DNA of 64,000 bases, from NCBI GenBank assembly GCA_032433765.1, contig JAVIAB010000073.1:59286565-59350564 (forward strand), read 5' to 3'. The stretch is from Megaustenia siamemsis. Lineage: Eukaryota; Mollusca; Gastropoda; Stylommatophora; Ariophantidae. The translations under genes and the position numbers were made by a program. Positions 9,400 to 18,923 of this stretch are shown in pieces. Under the pieces are notes generated by a model, which did no database searches, was not told the DNA's origin, and saw nothing but the letters and a program-made list of their open reading frames with translations. Position 1 is the stretch's first letter. Each line of letters starts with the position of its first letter.

Positions 9400-12300
9400 T
9401 CGGTTTGTTATGATTATCGTCTTTACAACTGTTGTTCCCCTTCTGTTACTTGCTATTCCTGTCCTTAGTTCTTAATCTAGTTTTTCTAGTTGTTCCTCCA
9501 CTTTCGTTATGTGGTTTTTATTTACGTTAGTTGTTCCTCTCTCCTTAGTCATTTCCTACTTATTGAAGTTGTTCCCTTTTATTTAGTCGCTTTCTAATTA
9601 CTTTATGTGTTGTTCCCATTTCGTTAGTTATTTTCTACTTACTTCATTTATCGTTCCTCTTTCGTTAATTTTCTACTTTATTTGTTGTTCTTCTTTTGTT
9701 AGTTAATTTCTACTTAATTCATTTGTTGTTCTCCTTTCGTTAGTTTTTTTCTACTTGCTTCATTTGTTCTCCTTTTGTTAATTATTTTTTACTTTACTTG
9801 TTCTCCTTTTGTTAGTTAATTTCTACTTAATTCATTTGTTGTTCTCCTTTCGTTAGTTTTTTTCTACTTGCTTCATTTTTTCTCCTTTTGTTAATTATTT
9901 TCTACTTTACTTGTTGTTCTCCTTTTGTTATTTAATTTCTACTTACTTCATTTGTTGTTCTCCTTTCGTTATTTATTTTCTTCTTACGTTCAGTTGTTGT
10001 TGTTTCCCTCTGATTAGTTATTTTCTACTTTATTTGTTGTTCTCCTTTCGTCAGTAATTTTCTACTTACTTAATTTATTGTTCCTCTTTCGTTAATTATT
10101 TTCTACTTCATTTGTTGTTTCTCTTTCGTTAGTTATTTTCTACTTAATTCATTTATCGTTCCCCTTTCGTTAATTTGTACTTTATTTGTTGTTCTCCTTT
10201 CGTTAGTTAATTTCTACTTACTTCATTTGTTGTTCTTCTTTCGATAGTTATTTTCAACTTATTTTATTTGTTGTTCTTCTTTCGTTAGTTATTTTCTACT
10301 TCATTTGTTGTTCTTCTTTCGTTAGTTATTTTCTACTTACTTCATTTGTTGTTCTTCTTTCGTTAGTTATTTTCTACTTCATTTGTTGTTCTTCTTTCGT
10401 TAGTTATTTTCTACTTACTTCATTTGTTGTTCTTCTTTCGTTAGTTATTTTCTACTTCATTTGTTGTTCTTCTTTCGTTAGTTATTTTCTACTTCATTTG
10501 TTGTTCTTCTTTCGTTAGTTATTTTCTACTTCATTTGTTGTTCTTCTTTCGTTAGTTATTTTCTACTTACTTCATTTGTTGTTCTTCTTTCGTTAGGTAT
10601 TTTCTACTTACTTTATTTGTTCTCCTTTCGTTAGTTATTTTCTACTTACTTTATTTGTTCTCCTTTCGTTAGTTATTTTCTACTTACTTTATTTGTTGTT
10701 CTTCTTTCGTTAGTTATTTTCTACTTTATTTGTTGTTCTTCTTTCGTTAGTTATTTTCTACTTACTTCATTTGTTGTTCTTCTTTCGTTAGTTATTTTCT
10801 ACTTACTTTATTTGTTGTTCTTCTTTCGTTAGTTATTTTCTACTTACTTCATTTGTTGTTCTTCTTTCGTTAGTTATTTTCTACTTCATTTGTTGTTCTT
10901 CTTTCGTTAGTTATTTTCTACTTACTTCATTTGTTGTTCTTCTTTCGTTAGTTATTTTCTACTTCATTTGTTGTTCTTCTTTCGTTAGTTATTTTCTACT
11001 TCATTTGTTGTTCTTCTTTCGTTAGTTATTTTCTACTTCATTTGTTGTTCTTCTTTCATTAGTTATTTTCTACTTCATTTGTTGTTCTTCTTTCGTTAGT
11101 TATTTTCTACTTACTTCATTTGTTGTTCTTCTTTCGTTAGGTATTTTCTACTTACTTTATTTGTTCTCCTTTCGTTAGTTATTTTCTACTTACTTTATTT
11201 GTTCTCCTTTCGTTAGTTATTTTCTACTTACTTTATTTGTTGTTCTTCTTTCGTTAGTTATTTTCTACTTTATTTGTTGTTCTTCTTTCGTTAGTTATTT
11301 TCTACTTACTTCATTTGTTGTTCTTCTTTCGTTAATTATTTTCTACTTACTTTATTTGTTGTTCTTCTTTCGTTAGTTATTTTCTACTTACTTCATTTGT
11401 TGTTCTTCTTTCGTTAGTTATTTTCTACTTCATTTGTTGTTCTTCTTTCGTTAGTTATTTTCTACTTACTTCATTTGTTGTTCTTCTTTCGTTAGTTATT
11501 TTCTACTTCATTTGTTGTTCTTCTTTCGTTAGTTATTTTCTACTTCATTTGTTGTTCTTCTTTCGTTAGTTATTTTCTACTTCATTTGTTGTTCTTCTTT
11601 CGTTAGTTATTTTCTACTTCATTTGTTGTTCTTCTTTCGTTAGTTATTTTCTACTTACTTCATTTGTTGTTCTTCTTTCGTTAGGTATTTTCTACTTACT
11701 TTATTTGTTCTCCTTTCGTTAGTTATTTTCTACTTACTTTATTTGTTCTCCTTTCGTTAGTTATTTTCTACTTACTTTATTTGTTGTTCTTCTTTCGTTA
11801 GTTATTTTCTACTTTATTTGTTGTTCTTCTTTCGTTAGTTATTTTCTACTTACTTCATTTGTTGTTCTTCTTTCGTTAGTTATTTTCTACTTACTTTATT
11901 TGTTGTTCTTCTTTCGTTAGTTATTTTCTACTTACTTATTTGTTGTTCTTCTTTCGTTAGTTATTTTCTACTTTATTTGTTGTTCTTCTTTCGTTAGTTA
12001 TTTTCTACTTACTTCATTTGTTGTTCTTCTTTCGTTAGTTATTTTCTACTTACTTCATTTGTTGTTCTTCTTTCGTTAGGTATTTTCTACTTACTTATTT
12101 GTTCTCCTTTCGTTAGTTATTTTCTACTTACTTTATTTGTTGTTCTTCTTTCGTTAGTTATTTTCTACTTTATTTGTTGTTCTTCTTTCGTTAGTTATTT
12201 TCTACTTACTTCATTTGTTGTTCTTCTTTCGTTAGGTATTTTCTACTTACTTTATTTGTTCCCCATTCGTTAATTATTTTCTGCTTTATTTGTTTTTCCC

Positions 12301-13155
12301 TTTCGTTAGTTATTTTCTACTTCATTTGTTGTTCTCTTTTCGTTAGTTATTTTATACTTACATTCAGTTGCTCCCCTTTCGTTAGTTATTTTCTAATTAC
12401 TCCATTTGTTGTTCCCCTTCGTTAGTTATTTTATACTTACATTCAGTTGTTCTCCTTTCGTTAGTTATTTTATACTTACATTCAGTTGTTCTCCTTTCGT
12501 TTGTTATTTTCTACTTACTTCATTTGTTCTTCTCCTTTCGTTAGTTATTTTCTACTTACTCGATTTCTTGTTCACCTTTCGTTAGTTATTTTCTACTTAT
12601 TTCATTTGTTGTTCTCCTTTCGTTAGTTATTTTCTACTTACTCGATTTCTTGTTCACCTTTCGTTAGTTATTTTCTACTTATTTCATTTGTTGTTCTCCT
12701 TTCGTTTGTTATTTTCTACTTACTCCATTTTCTGTTCTCCTTTCGTTAGTTATTTTCTACTTACGTTCAGTCGGTGTTCGCCTTTCGTTAGTTACTTTCT
12801 TGTTAAGTTCAGTTCTTGTTCCCCTTTCGTTAATTATTTTCTACTTACGTTCACTTGTTCTCCTTTCGTTAATTTTCTAATTACATTCTATTGTTGTTGT
12901 TGTTCCCTTTCGTTAGTTATTTTCTAAGTACATTCTGTTGTTGTTGTTCCCCTTTCGTTAGTTATTTTCTAATTACATTCTATTGTTGTTGTTCCCCTTT
13001 CGTTAGTTATTTTCTAATTACATTCTATTGTTGTTGTTCCCCTTTCGTTAGTTATTTTCTAATTACATTATGTTGTTGTTCCCCTTTCGTTAATTTTCTA
13101 ATTACATTCAGTTGTTGTTGTTGTTCCCCTTTCGTTAGTTATTTTCTAATTACAT
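9400..13155. repeat. 37/41-bp minisatellite array with higher-order structure
   Basis: The repeated core is CTTTCGTTAGTTATTTTCTA followed by CTTCATTTGTTGTT. The monomer is 37 bp, or 41 bp when an extra ACTT is present. From 10300 to 12250 the array is almost uniform. A diagnostic variant CGTTAGGTATT recurs at 10591, 11135 and 11679, exactly 544 bp apart, and again at 12074 and 12230. The edges (9400-10000, 12250-13155) are degenerate, as expected if the core is the most recently homogenised. Confidence 0.95.
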
Positions 13156-13193
13156 GACAATTCGTGCGTATTTGTTGTGTTTGTGTGTATGTA

Positions 13194-13243
13194 GTATGTA
13201 TGTATGTATGTATGTATGTATGTATGTATGTATGTATGTATGT
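13194..13243. repeat. (GTAT)n microsatellite
   Basis: About 12 GTAT tetramers are followed by a GT-rich tract to about 13310. Confidence 0.95.
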
Positions 13244-13388
13244 TTGTGTTTGTTTGTGTGTGAGAGTGTTGTGTTTGTTCACGTGCGTGCGTGCGTGTGT
13301 GTGTGGTGCCTAATTGTTGCGACACGTAGATATTTGTTCAGCTTTCTATTTTACTTGACGTCATCGTACTTTCCTTGACCACTGACCA

Positions 13389-13414
13389 CAGAAGAGAAAG
13401 GCGGTTGCCGAAAC
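13389..13414 (+). ncRNA. Hammerhead-like module 1 (degenerate)
   Basis: The sequence CAGAAGA is followed by a perfect short stem, GGC-GGTT-GCC at 13400-13409, and then GAAAC at 13410-13414. This is the order of the hammerhead core (CUGANGA, stem II, GAAA), with one core mismatch (A for U at position 2). Penelope-like elements are known to carry minimal hammerheads. Stem III and the cleavage site are not demonstrable, so activity is unlikely. Confidence 0.35.
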
Positions 13415-13577
13415 GATGTCTTGCCTTGTATGACATCAAAACTTTCTTTTCGGTACTGACCTCAGCCATTTTCTATGCTGTTGACTTGGGTATTTACCGT
13501 CTACTGATCTATGATCTGGTAAACCACATTCTGTGTTACTAATTTATAACAGATTGTAAATATCATTACAAATAAGT

Positions 13578-14037
13578 CATCATCATCAAGTGACGGGCCT
13601 GCTGACGTAGGTGATCATGTCTCTCCACAACTTTCGATCTCGACAGTTGTTTATCAAATCTTTTTATGACCTTCTGCCAAGCCATTCTCTTAAGCTGTCT
13701 GGTATTATTTTTCTTTGCTTCCGTCTATCTCTTCGCCCCTCAATTTTCCCAGTTGTTACAATATATTCCAGTTGTTCTCTTCTCATTACATGGCCAAAAA
13801 ATGATGATTGTTTATTCCTACTATTGGAAAATAGCTCTTTTTGCTTTGGCATCTTCAGAACATTTTCAGTACTCTTCTTAGCTGCCCATGGTATGCTCAA
13901 CATTCTTCTGTAAAACACATGTCTACAGACTCCGGTGATTTTCTTGTCTGTTGTCTTATTGTCCATGATTCACATCCATATGTTAAGAGTGGCTCTACAT
14001 AACATTTAAGAACTCTTTTTCTTGTTTCTATTGTCGA
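13578..14037 (-). mobile_element. LINE-D 3' end, truncated
   Basis: The minus strand encodes C-terminal LINE-D text: RRMLSIPWAAKKSTENVL, then KQSSFFGHVMRREQLEY and SLREWLGRRS. It ends in a TGATGATGA tail at 13578. An 8-bp TSD AAATAAGT lies at 13570-13577 and 14038-14045. The 5' truncation falls in the region encoding 'ETRKRVLKC'. Confidence 0.85.
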
Positions 14038-14045
14038 AAATAAGT

Positions 14046-15125
14046 AGTTTCTATTAAATCTATTGGATCAAGACACAGTGGAGTACCCAGCCAATTACCT
14101 ACCAGCAGTTGACGGTGAGTTTTACAAGGTCAGACGTGGACAGAACTTTTGCGTTGACTTTAATTTCATAACTTGCAGCATAAACATTGCTGCAAGTTTG
14201 TGCTATGTTTTCGTTGTGTTCCTTTAATTATTGCCCTAAATTAATATAATTATAATTATATCATAATATCTCAAAACATGGCTTTGCTGTTAATTAAGAA
14301 CTCTTACAATTTTGTGCATGTTGTTTTTATTTATGACACTTCATAAATTTTCCTCTTCATCGGCACTACTAAATGTTTCAATAAAAAGATAATATGTCAT
14401 CTGATTTGTCGTTCCTTTGTTGCCAGGGAGACGGGGAGGTAATTGTTGAAATATTCTACCTAGTTCTCATTTACATTGTAACGTCGTAGATGCCCTTGCA
14501 CGGTTGTAGTAGGTTTAACTCCATAGACATCGAAGAATGTTTTGTTAGTAACGGCTTGAATTATTTGAACCATATCACGGCTGTACTAGGGAACACGGCG
14601 GATAGTTGTACATTGACGTTAAACCAAAGACGTTGTAATGTGATTGGGTTATGCATTATGATAACATATTAGAAGGAGTCATGACCTCTATTGCCTACCC
14701 TAAATATCCACCGCTGTTACCTAACCAACCCAACATATACCACATATTTAAAAATATATGTCTATATGTCCGTTTCTGTGTGCTGTTTTGCGCGGGCGTA
14801 GTTTCATTTCTCCTGGAAATGGTTGTAAAGCATGCGAACTTAAACACATACCAGCTGCGGTTATTTTTAAACTGCCCTTTTCTATCCTTGCAAACATTTG
14901 CATGTACGCCATTTTTTTTATTGCAAATCTTCTGGCTAAGCCAAGGGGAAGTTATTAATTGGTCGATGAGAGCACAAAGCTGAAGTGAATATGCTTGACG
15001 CAATGGCCAAATGGGGCACTTGCTGCACACATTTCGAGAACAGTTACATATGATATGCGTGGATTTAAAATGCGGGATCCGGCCACAAGGTAGAAAACTT
15101 AGGTGGCAAATAGGGAATAAACGTG
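14046..15125. other. Unassigned, AT-rich
   Basis: No element was identified. A 149-codon minus-strand frame (14695-15144) exists, but it has no splice or start context and no recognisable domain, so it is not called. Confidence 0.35.
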
Positions 15126-15575
15126 CTGGACTAAAGAGTGCCACAATTCATTCTGACTGAAAGGTAGAAAGAGAGTTTTGCAGTGTCACAGTGTTGCTTT
15201 ATGGCTGCCAATCATGGATAGTAGTAAACAAAGAGAAATTCTGCCGGCTAGAATCAGTTGAAGTGTGATTTTTTTTAGAAGGATGCTAAATATACCGCGG
15301 ACAGAAACAAGAGCATCTATTGACATGGTACTAGAATAAGCAGGTGATTGTAGGAAGATTATAACAGATATTAGAGAAGATAGTGCAGATATATGGGGTA
15401 TGTGTGGAGAAGAGAATGGTAGGAATATTTAGTAGAAACATACATCAGAAGATAGGAGAGACAGAGATAGATAAATGAAGAGGCGCTGGGTGGTTTGACG
15501 GCGGGGCACGCGAAAATATCAAAGTTAGAATTACTACACAGTGAACTAGAACTGTGGTTATGGACATTCCACGCT
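15126..15575 (+). mobile_element. LINE C-terminal fragment, unassigned family
   Basis: Broken frames read 'VLLYGCQSWIVVNKEK', the typical post-RT 'LLYG(C)ESW' stretch of RTE-like and related LINEs, then 'RRMLNIP' text and Arg/Glu-rich downstream sequence. Several stops and frameshifts are present. No tail or TSD was seen. Confidence 0.6.
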
Positions 15576-16019
15576 TTCATGGATCATGAATGAATGTTCG
15601 AATAATTGAGTGTTCTAACCAATCAACGTTATTTCTTCATCTTCTGTTGAACATGTTAACCGTTACAAATCACGAATGGATTCACGCTTGAGGTTATCAC
15701 CGGTTGTACTCCTCCCTCTCTATTCCAAAATCAGTTTGTTGTGTGGCTAGTTTTCTGGGACTTTTTTTTTATTCTGGAACATTAACGTCACCGCGTTGTA
15801 GGAATGCCCGAGGTGTGCATATCTGCAGTTGCATGTGGCAGAGACATATTCTGTGAAGGTATTGTCGAGATCACATCCTACTGCAAGTTATCTGCTATAT
15901 CTTTAAAAGATAATAACTGTTCCTGTTGTCCAGTTCTGGTTCATATTTCCGCTCAGTTTCATGAAAACATAGAAAGTTGGGCGATACAGCTTTGCAGATA
16001 AGACAGGACTGGACAAACC
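15576..16019. other. Unassigned sequence
   Basis: No feature was recognised. Confidence 0.35.
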
Positions 16020-16050
16020 AACGTTTCGGTCCAAATGGTCTTCGACACCT
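16020..16050 (-). ncRNA. Hammerhead-like module 2 (degenerate)
   Basis: The minus strand reads GTCGAAGACCATTTGGACCG and then AAACGTT. That is a CGAAGA core remnant, a CCA-TTT-GG stem II and GAAAC. The first two core bases differ from CUGANGA. A GTC lies shortly after GAAAC. It has the same module order as the sites at 13389, 29233, 53596 and 63773. Confidence 0.35.
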
Positions 16051-16955
16051 ATCTCAACTTTGCAAGATTATATTTGTTTTCATTATCGTTCACACGTTTC
16101 GTTCAGTTCCTTTCATCACTAGCTTTAGTGTAGTCTTTCAGAAGTGTTATTGTGTATATGATTAAAACACTTGATCCTATTATAAATATATGTCAGATAT
16201 AGGCAAACCTATAAATGCATTTTTTTAAGTGTGTGTGTGTGTGTATATACATGCACACACACAATAGTTCGTTCCCTGATGAACACGCGCTAATTGATGA
16301 AGGTATTTTTAGGAAAAGTAGCTTGGGGAATGCCTGATGTTTTTTAGGTAAAACGTGGACATTCAAACAAAAAAGCTCCTGCGGTCAATCCCATAACAGA
16401 CTGTGGCAATTATTCTCTTGGAATCCGTTGTTTCCTTCATGATGTTACCCTCCCCGGATTTCTTGCGGTTAAAGGTTTCGCTTTTTTTAGAAAACGACAC
16501 ACACAAAATACCCAGTGTCTTGTGTGCATTCATGCTCACCTTTGACTGTTTGAAGGTCAAAATGAGTAGTCCAAAATGACCGCTGACAACGTTGTTAATT
16601 TTGCCCATGCCGAAGATGAATGTATCGGGCCCAAAGACACAAACTTGTCGCAAAGTAGCAATAGAACGTATCAACGCCCACTTAACGGATGAACGCTGCA
16701 GAATAAGAACTCCGTGTTCTGTTTTAATTTTTGTCTGATTTGTTGAATTAATGAAAGCGAAAGAGAGGCACAGACACAATTGTCTTTACTTATGTGACTT
16801 ACAGCTTGTTCTGATAAAACACTTGCAATCCTTTAGAAAGAATTTGACACAAGAAATATCATCATCATCAAGTTCATCAACTACCATTATGATTTAGATT
16901 GTTTCTGTTGGTACTTGACTAATGAGTAGTGCTCTGTGCACACTGTGAGCTGTGT
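16051..16955. other. Unassigned sequence with a GT/CA microsatellite
   Basis: A short (GT)n then (CA)n tract lies at 16229-16263. A 138-codon minus-strand frame at 16363-16779 has no recognisable domain and was not called. Confidence 0.35.
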
Positions 16956-16968
16956 GTTTCATCCGTAT

Positions 16969-17211
16969 AGTAAAGTACCCCAGTCACGCCAGGTGGCGTT
17001 TAGGGAATATGTTGTTAGTGACCATAAATTGTACAGACCTTCGGCACATGATTTTTTGGGTAATGTGGTCGGTATTACGCCCGTGCCGCTTTACTTTCCC
17101 AGAAAAAAAATCCGGTACCCATTAAAGGCTGGCAGAATCGGAAGCCGTAGGTTGGGATCGAACCCTTACCTCGTAGTCTAGTTCACTAACCACTTAGCTA
17201 TCGCGGCTCCC
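16969..17211 (-). mobile_element. SINE-T copy F, without tail
   Basis: A minus-strand SINE-T with hairpin ACGCC AGGT GGCGT (the loop is changed and the stem kept), box B complement GGGATCGAACCC and box A complement CCACTTAGCTATCG. A 13-bp perfect TSD GTTTCATCCGTAT lies at 16956-16968 and 17212-17224. The T-tail is absent: AGTAAAGTACC follows the TSD directly. Confidence 0.94.
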
Positions 17212-17499
17212 GTTTCATCCGTATGGTATTTCTATATTCAGATTACTTACGATGAATGATGATATCGTATGACGAAGGACGGTTCAGGTGCGTTCACTGT
17301 CGGTGCTATAATACGCCTATCTCTTTTGACGTGTACTGTGTTTGCTACGATGGGGACTGCAACTTCCTCTGTTTGGATATTCGATGCGATGTTAATTCTG
17401 ATGATTTCACTGGCACGTGCGGTTGAGCATTTATGGATTCCATTCCTTTACAGTGATACCAGGGCCTTCGAATAACCATAAACATGGACACCACACACA

Positions 17500-18171
17500 A
17501 ACATTGTAACTTTAATGCTCACATTCTATAAAAAACACAATTAGAATTCTTTGACATTAAAGTTAATACTCTTGTGCAATATAAAGAACTATTAGAGTCC
17601 GTTGACATTAAGGTTAAAACTCATGTCCTCTATAAAGCACAATTAAAGTGTGCAGACATTAAAGTTAAAACTCATTATAAAGCATCATTGTAGGGCGTTG
17701 ACATTAAAGTTAAAACTCATGTCTTCTATAATGCACCATTAGAGTGCTTTGATATTAAAGTTAAACCTCATGTCCTCTATAAACACCATTAAAGTGCGTT
17801 GACATTAAAGTTAAAACTCATGTCTTCTATAATGCACCATTAGAGTGCTTTGATATTAAAGTTAAACTCATGTCCTCTATAAACACCATTAAAGTGCGCT
17901 GACATTAAAGTTAAAACTCGTGTCCTCTATAGAGCACCATTAGAGTGGGTTCACATGAAAGTTAAAACTCATGTCGTCTATAAAGCACCATTACAGTGCG
18001 TTAACATTAATGTTAAAATTCATGTCTTCTATAAAGCACCATTACAGTGGGTTCACATGAAAGTTAAACCTCATGTCCTCTATAAACACCATTAAAGTGC
18101 GTTAACATTAATGTTAAAACTCATGTCGTTTAAAAATTGCAATTAGAGTTCGTTGACATAAAAGTTAAAAC
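17500..18171. repeat. ~51-bp minisatellite array
   Basis: About 13 units contain GACATTAAAGTTAAAACTCA, then TGTCCTCTATAAAGCACCAT, then TAGAGTGCGTT. Units differ by small indels (AAACACC for AAAGCACC) and substitutions. The last unit is followed by a copy in the opposite orientation. Confidence 0.92.
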
Positions 18172-18225
18172 TCAGTGTAATGGTGCTTTATAGAGGATAT
18201 GAGTTTTAACTTTAATGTCTTCTAG
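18172..18225. repeat. Inverted terminal unit of the 51-bp array
   Basis: The sequence from TAATGGTGCTTTATAGAGGA to TAACTTTAATGTC is the reverse complement of the array unit and directly follows it. The pair could fold back on itself. Confidence 0.88.
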
Positions 18226-18400
18226 TAGTTTCTTCTAGTAGTTTCAATAAATGAATAAAAACGTGTGCACCTACACCAAAATCTGAGACTTTAGTAGAAT
18301 ATTAATTCAGCGAGAAGTATCTAAATGTATATTGACGTCATAACCAATTGCAAAATGCGTGCAATTATAGCCAATCCAGACACGGATATGAAACACCACA
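18226..18400. other. Unassigned sequence
   Basis: Nothing recognised. Confidence 0.35.
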
Positions 18401-18469
18401 TCAATCAGCACAGTGTGTCATGACAGTATTGTGAATTCAAATTTCTAAATATTGAAACACAGATAGAAT

Positions 18470-18611
18470 TTCCCGTACGTACAGAGAGGATTTTCAGTAA
18501 CATTAGAGAGTATTTATCACAGAATATAGTAACATATATAGCAAATTTTTCATAAGTATATAGATTTTCCATAACATATATAGAAGATTTTCCATAACAT
18601 ATATATAAATG
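18470..18611. repeat. Left part of the ATTTTCCATAACATATA array
   Basis: Degenerate units carry GATTTTCCATAACATATATAG. The same array resumes at 24273. The last 34 bp (18578-18611) are repeated exactly at 24273-24306. Confidence 0.85.
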
Positions 18612-18792
18612 CAATGAAAGTTGATGGTTTTAGTTCTTTTGGTATGTATCCTATATGGTATATGTCATTGCATATGTCTGTGATCACTTCGATGCCAAAA
18701 TCTGCACCAGCCTGCACCATCAAAGCAAGAAACATAGTAGAATGGCGATCCATGGAAACCAACCTTCGTTGCGGAGAAGGCACACGATGATG
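18612..18792 (+). mobile_element. RTE-A copy 0, 3' end with inverted 5' segment
   Basis: The left half (18612 to about 18700) is reverse-complement RTE-A reverse-transcriptase sequence. On the minus strand it reads 'EVITDICNDIYHIGYIPKEL', matching 19255-19350. The right half (about 18705-18792) is the direct 3' end, encoding WRSMETNLRCGEGTR followed by the TGATGAT tail. An 11-bp TSD ATATATAAATG brackets both halves (18601-18611, 18793-18803), so this is one insertion with an internal inversion and loss of about 1.3 kb between the segments. Confidence 0.82.
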
Positions 18793-18803
18793 ATATATAA
18801 ATG

Positions 18804-18923
18804 AAAGTTCAGGTGTCATGGCGGCTTTGTGCAGTCGTTTTTTATAATTCGGTAATTGCTGATATATTTAAATGATTTACGCGACAGTCTAGTTGTGAAA
18901 TTATATGTTGCTATTCCCCGTTT
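18804..18923 (+). mobile_element. RTE-A copy 2, 5' end (first part of a split element)
   Basis: This segment would be contiguous with 21398 onward once copy 1 and one TSD copy are removed, so I read it as the 5' untranslated end of copy 2. With the part at 21398-24272 the element is about 3.0 kb, close to the usual RTE length. Confidence 0.65.

Noticed and set aside
12688..13157. Frames rich in Phe/Leu/Cys resembling transmembrane segments
   Set aside because: They are translations of the TTTCGTTAGTTATTTTCTA array.
14695..15144. 149-codon minus-strand frame
   Set aside because: No domain or splice support, and competing frames on the other strand are open too.
16363..16779. 138-codon minus-strand frame in a non-repeat region
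   Set aside because: No recognised domain, no clear splice sites, and a length that can arise by chance in AT-rich DNA. Kept only as a possibility.
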